Assembly: GCA_049999765.1 (NCBI GenBank)
Contig: JBNGIQ010009145.1
Coordinates: 94,697-137,561, forward strand
Direction of reading: 5' to 3'
Source: Phaeoceros laevis
Taxonomy: Eukaryota; Anthocerotophyta; Anthocerotopsida; Notothyladales
Length of the DNA stretch: 42,865 bases
The notes under the pieces were generated by a model, which was given only the letters and a program-made list of their open reading frames with translations, searched no databases and was not told the DNA's origin. This document shows, piece after piece, positions 20,249 through 31,405 of the stretch. The first letter of the stretch is position 1. Every line of letters begins with the position of its first letter. The position numbers were made by a program, and so were the translations under genes.

Positions 20249-23200
20249 TCACTTGAAGAAGAATCTACAGGTGCTATAGTCATTTTCGGAGGCTGTGGTA
20301 TTGGTTGTTGAGGGAGGTGAATCTACTTGGTCAGATTCTGAGGATGAAAGCTGAATGACTGGTTCTGAGTTTTGGATATGGTTAAGCAACTCATGTGAAA
20401 AGGAAACTACCAAGTCTATTGGTTTGCAGGCAAAAAGGGACTGCAACGACTGATGTTGGAATAAGGATCCATACAATGGCTTTATTCTGACAGCTTCAGT
20501 GAGAGGGCATACGAAGACCATGTGGTGTTCTATGTTGAGGGTACTGACTTGACAAAGATGACAGGTTGGAGAGAGATTGCCTGCCTGTTGTGATCATCTG
20601 TGAGTGTTGGACCATGGGGTAACCTGAAGGCGTAATTGAATATGTGACCGGACATGGGAGAATGGAATAATTGCCTATAGGTAGTCTTGCAAAATGAGTT
20701 CTACATTTGGGTTAACTGATGTGGTATAGTGTTTCTGCAGCGGGGATTGGAGCTGGAGCCTCCAGACTTGGTTAAGGTAGGCATTTCGGATAAGCTAAGG
20801 TGTCAATTGGTGAAGTTCATAGTCCTGCAAGCCCCATTTCTGTAGCCATTGACGCCAGTCATGCATCCATCCTTGACCATGAGAATCTGCCATACTCATA
20901 AATTCTTGCAGTGCCATAGCTGGTAACCTAGTGGTGGGTAACTGCGTGATTTGCTGCAGAAACTGTGCTGTGACCACCAATGCCTCAATCTCCACTAGAC
21001 ACAAACCCAATTCTACTAGAAGTATGGCGGAGCATGTGGATTGAAGGATGGTGAAATGACGTTTGAAAAGTTGGCGCTGCACTGGTTCCAGGTCTGCCCA
21101 TACTGTTTTCGTGCAGCTCACTGCCCAGATTGGAGCTGCATATAGTAGATTTGGTAAGATACACGTTTTGTAGAATGTGACCATTGGAACTGTATGAAGG
21201 AAGTATTTATTGAGTGCCTTCGACCGAATGTGAAACGACGCATTCATGGCTGCATCCATTCTAGCCTGGGTTACCATATGAATTCTCTTGTGAGTAAATA
21301 ACATCATACCCAAGTACTTATAGATGTCTGATATCTGTATGCTCTGTCATGCCCAAGTGAATGTGTGTTTGGCCTGATCTCCCGATTCATTGAAGACTAA
21401 AATGGATGTTTTGGTCAGATTGAGTTGCAGATCGGAGTCTCGACAAAACTGGTATAAGTGATCAAGCTGTAACTGTAGCCCCTCCGGTGATAATGATAGT
21501 AACACAAGATCATCAGCAAATAGCAACATAGCCACAGCCACCATGAGTAAGTTTGGTGCTTCTATTTCCATGCCCAATTTTGCGAAGATATTCTGCAGCT
21601 TCTATAGGTATAACGCAAATGATGTTGGTGATTGAGAACATCCTTGGCGTAGGCCCATATTGCTGGAAAATGGTGTTGATCTCCCATGTTCAGTGCATAC
21701 TGTTATTTGAGTGTGTTGGTACATGAGTTGCATGGCTCTCACCAGATCTGATGGCAATCCTGCTTGCAGAAACGCTTCCCATAGCTTTGCCCTTGGTATA
21801 AGGTCAAACGCTTTCCTGAAGTCAATGAAGCAAGCATAAAGTTTTTTCCCTTGGACTTTGGCTTTTTCTATAACTGCTCGGAGTGTAAATAAGTGATACA
21901 TACAGCTGTATGACTTCCAAAAGCCGGCCTGATATCTCTGATTGGCATTATTCAGGTACGGACTGGCTAAAACATTTATAGCTGCCGCACAGATCTTGTA
22001 GAACATGGTATTTAGTAAAATGTACCTGAAATTGTCAGGGTCCGTAAGCTTGCCAGCTTTGTGGAGTGGGTGAACATCAGATGCTCCCCAAGTTACTGGA
22101 AATGCACCTGTTCTAACAATCTCATTAAATACATGTGCCATAACTTTGGGCATCTCTGTGCTATTGATCAGTTTGAAGTATTCCATCCTCAGGCCAAATT
22201 TGTCCGGAGCTTTGCCAATACTAAGCCGGCAGACAACTTCATGGATTGTCTCTGGTCTGAAAACTGACCTGTCTGATACTTGGAGTAAGAGCACCAGCGG
22301 TTGTTGATGCACTGGCTGAGTGGACTGGAATAACTGCTTGCCATGACATTCCCATTGCTGCAACGAAATCTGGGATGGAATGACTCCTCTACTCTTGATG
22401 AGGTTGAAAAACACCTTAGGGTTGCGTTTTATGTCATCAATAGCTTGATTTTGTTGCTTCTGCTGAAAATCTCTAATCTTTGCCCTTTTCATCCATGAAT
22501 ACAGGTTGGAAAGCTCCCTATATTCAGGCTTGTATAGGACTGGTTCAGGGGATTGCTCGTTGAGCATGTGCTGAAGTTGTCGCTGTACCCTTTGACAATC
22601 TGCATCATGCCACAAGTAGCCCTGTGACCCTCTGTGGTTTCTTCCGGGGGTAACCTTTGTGCCATACTAGTGCATAGATTCCAAGAACATGAGGTGAAGT
22701 GAGCTAACCTTGTCTTGCAAAGATGAATGCTTGTGCTGGTCCAGAAACCTAAACATTCTTGTCTCCATAGCCCGCTTGAAACCAAGTTCCCCACTAGTCT
22801 TGAGTATATAGAATGGTTTTGGGGGTGGGAGTTTGGTTTCTATTGGCATGTCAAATCCTGGCAGATTGATTTTGATATGTAATGGCATGTGGTCTGAATC
22901 AGGCCTCTGCGGGAGATGGCAAGTTCTTGTAGATTCGGGACAGCTTGAATATGGCAGATGAGCAAATCTACTGTGCTTTGGCGAAGGCTGAACCTGTGTA
23001 GGCGCTTTCTTCTGGATCTTGTCTTCCTCTTCCTACATGTCCGGAATGTGAACCCTCCTGACTGCGGGAAATTGCTGGTTCCATTCATAATGAGCATGTT
23101 TCGTCTACGAAGCATAGCTAACAATAAGTGCGCCCTCTTGCCAGAATGTTTGGTATCACAAGATTGCCTTGGCATGTTACCATCTTGCACATACTCTGGA

Positions 23201-23766
23201 TCGGACTGATTAGAGGGGAAGCTTTGCCTGTGTGCCGTCCTAATATTTATGTCTCCAATGAAATAGACTTGTGTGCTATGGCCTTGACACTCTAAGTCAA
23301 GGATATCCTGTTCGATATCCAACAGCATGTCTTCAGCATTTACCGACTTGTGCTGAAACGAGGTACTGCTTGCGGGCAGGACATAAGAGCAACCTAAAAA
23401 GAGCATTGGCGTGTTATCTTGTGAGGAAACTTGCAGCCAGACATAATGAGCATCTCTGTTTTGCTTCCAAACTGTGACATAAGAGGCCAAATGTGGCTTG
23501 CACATGATTGCTATTCCATCAGACGCTGTCCTCCTGGACGGTGTCTTATGCGGAGGGACGAATGCAATTAACCGGATCCAGACATACCCTGGAAGTTGGT
23601 CAATTTGATTGGCTATAGTCTCTTTTGTCTCGGTCAAAATTACTAGGTCATGGTCTGGATACTCATGCAACAAAGGAGTGACTTTCTCTTCCTTATATAC
23701 GTTTACATTCCAATAAACAACACTAATGCATCTGATAGGCTGTGCTCTTAATGCCCCTGGCAATTG
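20249..23766 (-). pseudogene. LINE ORF2: endonuclease, reverse transcriptase, zinc knuckle
   Basis: Nicks target DNA and copies the element RNA into it. AP-type endonuclease in the first 300 codons: YWNVN, LTETKE, GDINIR, STVDLLICH and, after a one-base frameshift near 22900, SDHMPLHI. Reverse transcriptase: FIDFRKAFD, MGLRQGCSQSP, LLFADDLVLLS (FADD catalytic box intact). C-terminal zinc knuckle: CHLCQVSTLNIEHHMVFVC (C-x2-C-x8-H-x5-C). Nonsense codons in an otherwise continuous frame: TAG 22669-22667, TAG 21604-21602, TGA 21349-21347, TAG 20797-20795. Not functional as it stands, but decay is light, suggesting fairly recent insertion. Confidence 0.85.
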
Positions 23767-25380
23767 CTACGCTACAGATCTTGGCATCATTAATTCCGGA
23801 GGCGGACCAATTCCTACGGCATTTGGATTGACATTCAAGAGTCTAAGGTACTCAGAGAGTGTATAATCCGGAATGATGCATATGTAGCCCGATTTCTCAT
23901 AGATAGGCAAGTCTTGGGCGAGCAATTTGTCCCTGTCCTGCGTGGATGCCGCAACAATCATCCAAGCCCGCTGTGGCAATGGAGCTGGCTGTGATTTCTC
24001 TTTTAAGGTATGTGGTACCTTGTAGAGGCTAGTTGATTGATGCGGGAAGAAAGCACACTCTTGCATAAGCCAATTCGTCATCAGTGCCTTTGCTTCTTCT
24101 GGAGACTCCTCAAAGTCATCAGGCAAACCCTTCAGCCTAACATTGAGCAGGTGCCTATGCAATTTGTCGTACAAGGATGGATGTGGTGCATAGGGTTGCC
24201 CAATATCTCCCTGCGAGTGCAACTGTTTCAGCTCTGCTGACGATGGGTATGACCGCTGGCCTTGCAAGGACAAAACAGTTGTAGCATGCCCAGTTGCCTG
24301 TAAATGGTGGGAGGAGTACTCAGTTTGAGGAGGTTCCCCGATAAGATTCACTTGCGGCTGATATCCAAACGACGGGAACAGTTTTGGTTGGTTCCTGGCC
24401 ATAACCTGCTGCATTCTCTGTAGGTCCGGATCAATCAGGTTGGATGCAACATGAGTCCGCTTGCCATTGCCTGGAGATGTCATGACCATGTCTTGCATTA
24501 GTCGTTTGGTTGGGCTGATGCCAGGAGATGGCAGAGTGGGGGGGCCACCCGTGAGTGCTGTAACTGCAAAGTGCCGCGGCGTTGTTGGCGTAGTAGGCAA
24601 GATGGTGGATGGGCCCTCCTGCGACCTTTGCACGCTTGTCAATAAGCTTGCCTGCATCTGATAGAGGTAGGCAGTGCATTAGGCAAGTCGGCGAAACAGG
24701 CATCAGCGATGGAGATTTGTGTTTTGCTTATGCAGTGGAAACTGAAGCTTAGTCGGAAAAGCATGACTAGATACCTGCATCACTGTGTCGGAGAGTTTGC
24801 GATGTGACTGATCAAGAAGGTCGAAACGTTGTGTTGCTGTCGCAAGCTGGCTTGTGGCGTCCTTGAGTTGCTGTGTGAGGGCATGAATTTCCTGGTGAGC
24901 CTGTACCAGCTGGTTGTCGAGATTATGAGTACTTGATTCCAGCTGTGCTTGTCGCTCCGTGAATGAGATTCCAGTGGAAGGCATGAGGATCGTGGTTGCC
25001 AGTGACTTCCAGGCATCTACGGCTCTGAGACGATCTTCAACATGAAGAAGCTGATGGACTGTTTCGTCTTGATCAGACTGTGACAATGCAACTGGTTGCG
25101 TGCATTGCAATGGCTGCTGCTCCTGTTCACCCTGCTCCGACGTGGGAGTAGGATCCATGATCTCTTCAGAGTCGTCTAGTCTCTCTTGCGCAAGGAGAAG
25201 ATTGGTGAATGAGAGCAGCACCGAAGAGGATGTAGTTGTACTGGTAGTGCGTGTCATTGCTGAGTCTGCCAAGTTGTGGGGTTGGGTGGCTTTAAGGTGA
25301 TGATAGAGGTGATGTAGGGGTACAATTATTGTGGGTGATCCTGGCTGGTGACGGTTGAGTTCATGCTGGTGGGATTCCAT
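23767..25380 (-). pseudogene. LINE ORF1: coiled coil plus RRM-like region
   Basis: ORF1 proteins bind the element RNA as trimers. The N-terminal part (25380 to about 24775) is Gln/Thr-rich and ends in heptads (LDNQLVQAHQEIHALTQQLK). The C-terminal part (24657-23767) has VRLKGLPDDF and RAWMIVAASTQDRDKLLA, which fit an RRM-like fold. Both parts share one frame but are separated by a 117-nt segment (24774-24658) with a TGA and a TAA. That segment starts CAG|GTATCT and ends TATCAG|ATG, so it looks like an intron. ORF1 ends at TAG 23769-23767; ORF2 continues in the same frame with CAA TTG. Confidence 0.65.
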
Positions 25381-25415
25381 GGTTGTCTGTTTTTAGATGT
25401 GGGATTGTGGTGACG

Positions 25416-26825
25416 ATCTTGACATTAATTGCGCAGACAGTGGCGGTGTTTTTGGAAGCCCCAGTGTGAGGGGGCATCTTTTGTGTGACTCAGGCAGGTG
25501 CCTTTTTTAGTTCTTAGGTAGAGTGCTGCGGGGTAGTGCTGGCTTGATGCTTGTAGCATTTATTTCCTATGTCCATTGTGGGTTGTGGTGGCTGGAGGTG
25601 TCATACCTTACTTCTGGTCCCTGATGTGTGATGCTCAGATGTTGTGAAAGTGTCGATGGCTTTTGTACAATCATTGCGATGAACTGCTGTTTGGCATTGC
25701 CTAGCTGGCATGGCATGAAGGTTGTGCAAGGGTCCGTTTTTAGGCTGCTGATTGTATGGAGATGCTGCTGCTACTGTGAGGGAGCGCATTTATGGCTAGT
25801 GCCAGTCTTTTTCATTGGTGTAGTAGTAACCTGTTGTTGCAGTATATTCTCCGGAATCATCGCTGTCAATAAGCGTGTTCTGTATTTCCAGAGGGTTTGG
25901 AAGTTAATGGATCCAGTGTGTACAGGGTGGTTTGTGAGCAGGGTTCATTCATAGCGAAGGGGTATGGTGGACGGTCATCGGCTGTGAACCTGTTTTTAGC
26001 GTATAGAAAGATATGTGGGGCATGGCATGTAGTGGTTGATCGTATTTTGTGGCTGGTTTGGCGTAGGCAGCATAGATTGACGGTTCTTGGTAAACTGTCT
26101 TATTGGTGTGTTTGCTGTGTGACTAAAGGGGACTGAGCATACCATTGTGCGTGTGGTTAAATCGACATAGTGAAATCCGCATGTGCTGGCATCAAATGAG
26201 TGAGTTTTAAAACGTCTGTAAGGTAATATTTGCTATGAAGAGTGAGGCCTTGTCAGGAAGATAGGCCGAGGGCGGTACGTGGTTTAAAATTCAAGGGTGG
26301 TGGCTGTCTGCAAGTTGAGATGGTGACTGGGCAAGATATATTCAACCGCATGTCTATGTTTAGGTTGTTGGGATTCGGGAAAGCGCTTTTGCAGATTTTA
26401 GGGTTGGAGTATCTAATACCATGGAAAAGTGGACTCGGCGACGAAAAGTCGATCACGTTTTCTGTGAAGGACTGCGAGGTCGTTTTGGGGACACGGTTTT
26501 GCTTGGAGTCAAAGGCTGGCGCTGGGTGTCAGGAGCGATCTTAAGTGGAAAGGTATGCAGGTATTGGAATTAGGCCTGGGTGCATGGTGACAGGGCGCAA
26601 ATTTTGGTTGTAATAACTAATACAGTTGATGGCGGGATGACTGGGCCCAAGGTGTGAACATGGTGTTTTAGAAGCAGTTTCTTTTTGAGCTTACTGCAAT
26701 GGCTGATGCACCGAATGTATCAGATGTGCCGGGTCAACCATATGCATGAAATCGAATAGGCTCATAAGATGAACTGTATGTGTAAGAGTTAGCATTAATG
26801 ATTCAGTTTGTTTGCGCTTATGCAG
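25416..26825. other. G/T-rich non-coding stretch
   Basis: No domain recognised. A plus-strand frame at 26242-26544 (LLGFGKALLQILGLEYLIPW in the middle) could be an upstream exon of the RNase H1-like gene, but nothing confirms it. Confidence 0.3.
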
Positions 26826-28033
26826 ATGGGTCGCTTCCCTTATTATGCTGTCAAGCGTGGCAGAACTATTGGTATATTTGGTAACTGGAAAGAATGTGAG
26901 AAGTCAATTGTCGGTTTCAAGGGAGCTATGCACAAAGGGTTTTTCTTCGTACTGGAGGCTGAAAAGTTTCTTCAGAGCGATGATAGTGAATCTGAGGTAG
27001 GATTATGGCATGTTGTAGTGGTTGAGGATGCTAATAGTGGCCGAAGATGCTAACTTGGACATGTAGTGTAATCAGGTTGGAGCATATAGCGGTGGGAGTA
27101 GTTTGCGTTCATACGAGGTATATATCCTAGTGGTAAAAAGTTCCTTGGTGGTTTGATATTGGAAGCTGCCTAATATCATGCTGGGGCTTCTGTACATGTT
27201 GCCAGAGGATGGACTTATCAGAACTTTGTACCCTTGCTTTTGATGGAACAACCAGGGGGTCACCCAGATAGGGTGGTGCTGGTTGTATTTTATTCGATCA
27301 TCTGGGACAAATAGTGAGTATGAGTATGCTGGCTAGGATAGCGTTGCTCTCTGTGACAGATGTGTGGTTACTGAGATATTTGTGCTATGTAAAGGTGTAT
27401 GAAGTGCGTGTCGGACTGGGAGAAGTGAGTAATATTGTGGCTGAGTATTTGGCTTTAATTTATGGAATGCGAACTGCTCTACTCTTAGGCATGAAAAAGC
27501 TTGAAGCCAGAGGGGATTCCCACTTAGTTATTCGGCAGGTACATCAGTATTAGAGTAATGTTATTGTTGTTGCAGTGATTTGAAGCTNNNNNNNNNNNNN
27601 NNNNNNNNNNNNNNNNNNNNNNNNNNNNNNNNNNNNNNNNNNNNNNNNNNNNNNNNNNNNNNNNNNNNNNNNNNNNNNNNNNNNNNNAGTGATTTGAAGC
27701 TATAACATGTCTAGTTATTGAGGGATGTGTATGGCTGTAGGTTGTTGGTGACTATCATGTGAAAAGAGAGCTGGAAGTGTACCATCGGGAAGTGAAGTTG
27801 CTCGCTGAGTTTTTTGAGTATTTTGCAATATGTGAAGTGAGCCAAGTAAGTGTGTCGTTTTCAAGCAATCAGGGTTTGACAATGGGTTTAAGCAAACCCA
27901 TTGGTACGGTTGTAGTTTGATGAGAGTTCCTGATGTGAAGTTGCACCCAGTGGCAAAAGCTGATTCGGGGGTCGTGATTAGGTTGAAAATATGCTAGCTG
28001 ACCAGGCAGCGGAGGAGGGCATGTCATTCCCAG
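26826..28033 (+). pseudogene. RNase H1-like gene (hybrid-binding domain plus RNase H)
   Basis: RNase H1 degrades RNA in RNA-DNA hybrids. Exons: 26826-26996 (hybrid-binding domain: YYAVKRGRTIGIFGNW, then GFKGAMHKGFF), 27222-27313 (LAFDGTTRGSPR, stop, GGAGCILFDHLGQI), 27395-27538 (GLGEVSNIVAEYLALIYGM ... RGDSHLVIRQ), 27741-27845 (VVGDYHVKRELEVYHREV), 27982-28033 (VENMLADQAAEEGMSFP). The last four exons have GT-AG borders and join in phase; the first has a clear GAG|GTAGGA donor, and a short linker exon before 27222 is missing from my model. The D-E-D-D catalytic residues are all visible (FDG, AEY, GDS, LAD). A TAG at 27269-27271 interrupts the first strand, so the copy is probably dead. Confidence 0.7.
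27588..27687. other. Assembly gap (100 N) with duplicated flanks
   Basis: The 14 bases before the gap, AGTGATTTGAAGCT, are identical to the 14 bases after it. The contigs probably overlap, and the true gap is likely absent or very small. It lies in an intron of the RNase H1-like gene. Confidence 0.95.
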
Positions 28034-28371
28034 GTACATAGCTCAAAATAAGAAGATTTGTGTTGCTGTTAAGTTCTGACGCGAGAAGCTTGATCCGTAG
28101 CATGTTTGTGTGTGGTAGTTCAAACGTTTATTAGCGAGTTTCCGGAGTGGAAGGCCGTGGATGTGTTCCTCAGAGCAATGAGAAGTACGTATAACGAGAC
28201 TCATTAATAGTAGCCAAATTGTCTGCTACGTATGTAAAATACAATTGGATGAAATACAAGCATCTAATGAGTACTGTGGGTAGCATCTTCTGATGGTACT
28301 TGGTTTAGCGTTCTATCAAATTCAGCTATAGCTACTAGATGTGCTGCTATGTCTGTTAGAGTCATGCTTCC
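28034..28371. other. Non-coding stretch between converging genes
   Basis: Lies between the end of the plus-strand RNase H1-like gene and the stop codon of the minus-strand gene at 28372. Presumably 3' UTRs; nothing else seen. Confidence 0.35.
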
Positions 28372-30260
28372 CTAAAAGATAGTAGTCTGTATAAGCTGTA
28401 TGAATTCCTGCAGTAAAAAGGCAACATCAGCCCTTCCTTGTGCATTATGTGCTCCCCAGCGAAAAAGGTGACGGTCTCTCCAAAGCTGGAACCGCTGCTG
28501 GAAATCCTTGGTAACATCAAGTTTAAACATTGGTGGATCAATGAGAAGAGTATTTGGCCACCGTTCTTGGATTGGTGCATCTTCTGCATATCTAGCCAGA
28601 TCTTCAAAATCCTCTACTGAGATAGAGGGGGCTGATGTAGCAAGTTGAACACTTGATGCACTAGTTTGTACTGTAGCGGTGCTTGAGGTCTCCAACAGGG
28701 GAGATTGTGATCTTTCCTGGCTGTTGTCTGGCGTAATAAGTAGCTGTGAGTTGGAGGGCTGAACAACATATGCGTACCCTGCAGTAGAGTTTGAGCGTGC
28801 ACGGTTTATTGCAATGGAGATGTCTATAGCTTGGCAAGAACTATTAGAATAAGCTTAGCATACTTACTGAGTAGTGGCGGACTGTTGATGCTGTTAGGTT
28901 GTGGCAGAGGTGGAGTTGCACGAGACGTGTTTGTTGGCCCAGATGGTGTTGGCTGTGGAAATAGTCTTAGCGGCGTCGCCTGTCCATAGTTTGTTGCCAG
29001 AGTATTTGGAAGAAGTGGTTGTGCTAGACGATATGGCGATTGAACTGAGCGTTGTTGAGTTGTTGGTGCGGTGGTAGGCCATGTGGAGCGTGGATGTGAT
29101 TGCTGGGAGGACAGTACCGGTGGCCTTGATGGAAATCCTTGAACAGGTAAGGCTGGGGATTGTGATTGCCTGACGATGTGCGGAGGTGAGGGGACCGTGT
29201 GCTGCGAAGGTCTTGGGGAGGTAAACAAAGAGGGTGGCAGAGATTGTGGGAAGTTGTAGTTGGAGAACCGCATTGGTTGTTGACGGGTTTGAGAAACGGG
29301 AGAGATCATCTGAAAAGGCAAATGGGTCATTGGGTAAACGAGACGTGGGCGACTAGGTGATGGTTGTTTCTACTGTGGCGCTGAACGGGAATCCATGACT
29401 AGATCGGTACGCAAGTTCAGTGCGAAGGCAGCAATGTAAAGGCGGGCTGCCACAGTGTACGGAGATTTATATATTGTGTCGACGATTGATTTTGTAATTT
29501 ATTTGTTGAATATCTTTCCTGATAATCGATGGTGGTGCTGTCGAAATTTATAGTACATCGTAAAAGAGCAGATCGTACAAGCAATTTGGTCATAGATGGA
29601 GCAAACTATTCGGTAAAGCCTTGAGAGTATACGTGGGCAGTGGTAAGGGAATGCTGCCAAGAGCTGAGGGAATGAGGGCCATCTTCAGCCAGGGTGATTG
29701 CCTGTAATTATAGCCAAATCATCAGCTTGCCTTTGTAGGGAAACCGAGTCACGAACTTGCCTTCCGAGATAGAACACTGAAGTTGAAGCCTTCCGGAGAT
29801 CCGAAATCTGCCTGCTATCATTTATGCATTACGAATAAATTCATAACAATGACGGTTACAAAGAGTGGCATAAGCCAAACGAGCTGAGCAAAGTAGACAG
29901 CTGGTCTGCAGTACTAAGTACTTTCAAAATTCCCAAAAGGCCTGGACTGCTTGTGCGTACTGAGTATCTTCAGAACTCCGCCGATATGCTGCCTGCACTC
30001 GAAGTTGCCGATTCAGGGGATTGTACGCTAATACAAGAATTTGATGGTGAGTCCTACTGGAATGGGGTGGAATCTTCTTCCGAGTCGGAGACATAGTCGG
30101 CAGAGGTCGCAATGATAACCTGTTGCCATGCTGGCTGTGGTATTGCAGGCGGGTTGTTTTGCCTCAAGGTAGCTGCAGGCGCAGGTGGTATTGGGAGTGG
30201 TGGCGGAAGAGCCTGAGGGAGTGGCTGGTTTGTATTTCGTCCACTACGTGTGACAACCAT
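28372..30260 (-). CDS. Hypothetical Pro/Gln-rich protein, three exons
   Basis: Unrecognised. Exon A 30260-30120 (start MVVTRSGRNTNQPLPQALPP), exon B 29309-28868 (from MISPVSQTRQQPMRF; Pro/Ser/Gln-rich), exon C 28778-28372 (RYAYVVQPSNSQLLI ... to stop). Borders are CAG|GTTATC, TTTTCAG|ATG, CA|GTAAGT, CTGCAG|GG. Phases fit throughout, giving about 329 residues without a stop. The middle is a low-complexity Pro-rich linker. The last 80 residues look folded: VEDFEDLARYAEDAPIQERW, FQQRFQLWRDRHLFRWG, FLLQEFIQLIQ. The 810-nt first intron is the least certain part; exons B and C are well supported. Similar MV-T-R-S-G starts occur at 35268 and about 34380. Confidence 0.5.
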
Positions 30261-31300
30261 GGTGGCTCAAATGTGCACAGGGCGTGGAGGTGTCAGGAGC
30301 TCTGCAAGAGAGTGATAGGTAAAGTGCCAATGCAGAGAGTGGCAATGAAATGGACATGCAGGGCTACAAACAAGCGGTGAATTATGGCTGTTGCCAAGGA
30401 TGGAAAGTGTAAGAACCGAGTATGGAAGGGGCCGTCGTGTTCAATGATGGTAGTCTGAAACAGGGAATGTTTTTTGACTGGCCCTTAATGTTGTTGTACT
30501 TGAGCAAAGTTAAGATTTGGCAGTCCACAGGGTGGTATTCAAGTGGCAGTCCGCTGGGTGGTAGTGAACTGGATGTATAGGGCGTGCAGTTCTCTGTCTC
30601 TGTGGTTACAGCAGCCGTCATCCTCTTTTTATAATGATCTTGCTGAGATAGTGACCGGAGTGTTTCTGCCGTTCTCACCGTAAAACTAAGCCAGCCCAGA
30701 AACGAAACAGGGTACGCAACTCACTCTTACAACCATGGTTGGTGCGAGTGCGCCTTGCATTGTGTTGCGACGACTGTGAACGGTATGGCCTCAACTTGCT
30801 GGCAGAACATCTCATGTGTATGTATGATCTTCTGGGCACTTAATAGATGTTCGTCTTTTCCATGCAGGGTTGGAGAAGCTATATGTGATAGGATTATCAG
30901 ACTTTGTTATGGAAGGGTGCAACCGTGGTCAGTAGTTTTGGTCCCGGTAAAGGCGAATGTAGCTAGAGCGTCTACCTGCGGGTGAGGTACTGGTGATGGG
31001 CAGGTTCCTCTCAGCGTTGCTTAAAGCTTGTTATGATCTTGGTGTGACTGAGGGATTAATGCGGGCGTTGGATGAGTTGAGATCGAGAAGCGAACTAAGA
31101 CGCTGCATGTTCTATTTGTATTTGAGCAGAGCGGCTTGAGAAGTACTGGTGTAAAAAACAGGCTGCTTTGCTGAGGTAGATGAAATGCAAAAAATAATAT
31201 AGGCTTATGGAACTGAAGCGAGTGCCCCTCACGATGTGCAGGAGAGGTTGAAATAGTGTGGTGCCCCCTGCTTTACCGGGTCTAAGTAAGCTCTCTAGCA
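30261..31300. other. Non-coding stretch, 5' of the hypothetical gene
   Basis: Contains the presumed promoter of the gene at 30260. Frames here (for example plus 30755-30985) have no recognisable domain. Confidence 0.3.
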
Positions 31301-31307
31301 GAGTTGG

Positions 31308-31405
31308 AGGTGTGGACAATTGTCCGCATATCTGGCTGGGGTGTGGACGACTGTCCGCATATTTGGCTGGGGTGTGGACAACTGTCCGCAAAACTGGCTT
31401 GGGTG
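31308..31405. repeat. Three tandem units with a palindromic core
   Basis: Three copies, about 33 bp apart, of a unit containing GTGTGGACAATTGTCCGCAT followed by TGGCTGG. The first core, GGACAATTGTCC, is a perfect 12-bp palindrome; the others are GGACGACTGTCC and GGACAACTGTCC. Confidence 0.8.

Larger units (their letters stand above)
20084..25415 (-). mobile_element. L1-type LINE retrotransposon, decayed
   Basis: Minus-strand non-LTR element: ORF1 (25380-23767), ORF2 (23766 to about 20249), a short 3' UTR and an A tail (T run at 20084-20090 on the plus strand). The left flank ATCTTGAC-TGAAG and the right-hand ATCTTGAC-ATTAA (about 25411) could be remnants of a target duplication, which would put the 5' end near 25410. 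That boundary is tentative. The element sits inside the intron/exon region of the coiled-coil gene in opposite orientation. Confidence 0.8.

Noticed and set aside
24080-24100. GGCACTGATGA on the minus strand as an R1 copy
   Set aside because: It lies in the LINE ORF1 coding frame and has no surrounding stem or pseudoknot partner.
26826-26996. Caulimovirus (viral) origin of the viroplasmin-type domain
   Set aside because: The same domain is the normal hybrid-binding domain of eukaryotic RNase H1, and RNase H exons follow in phase. No viral coat, movement or polymerase genes are nearby.
31308-31405. CRISPR-like repeat array
   Set aside because: Only three units, no unique spacers of constant length, and a eukaryotic context. 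It is an ordinary tandem repeat.
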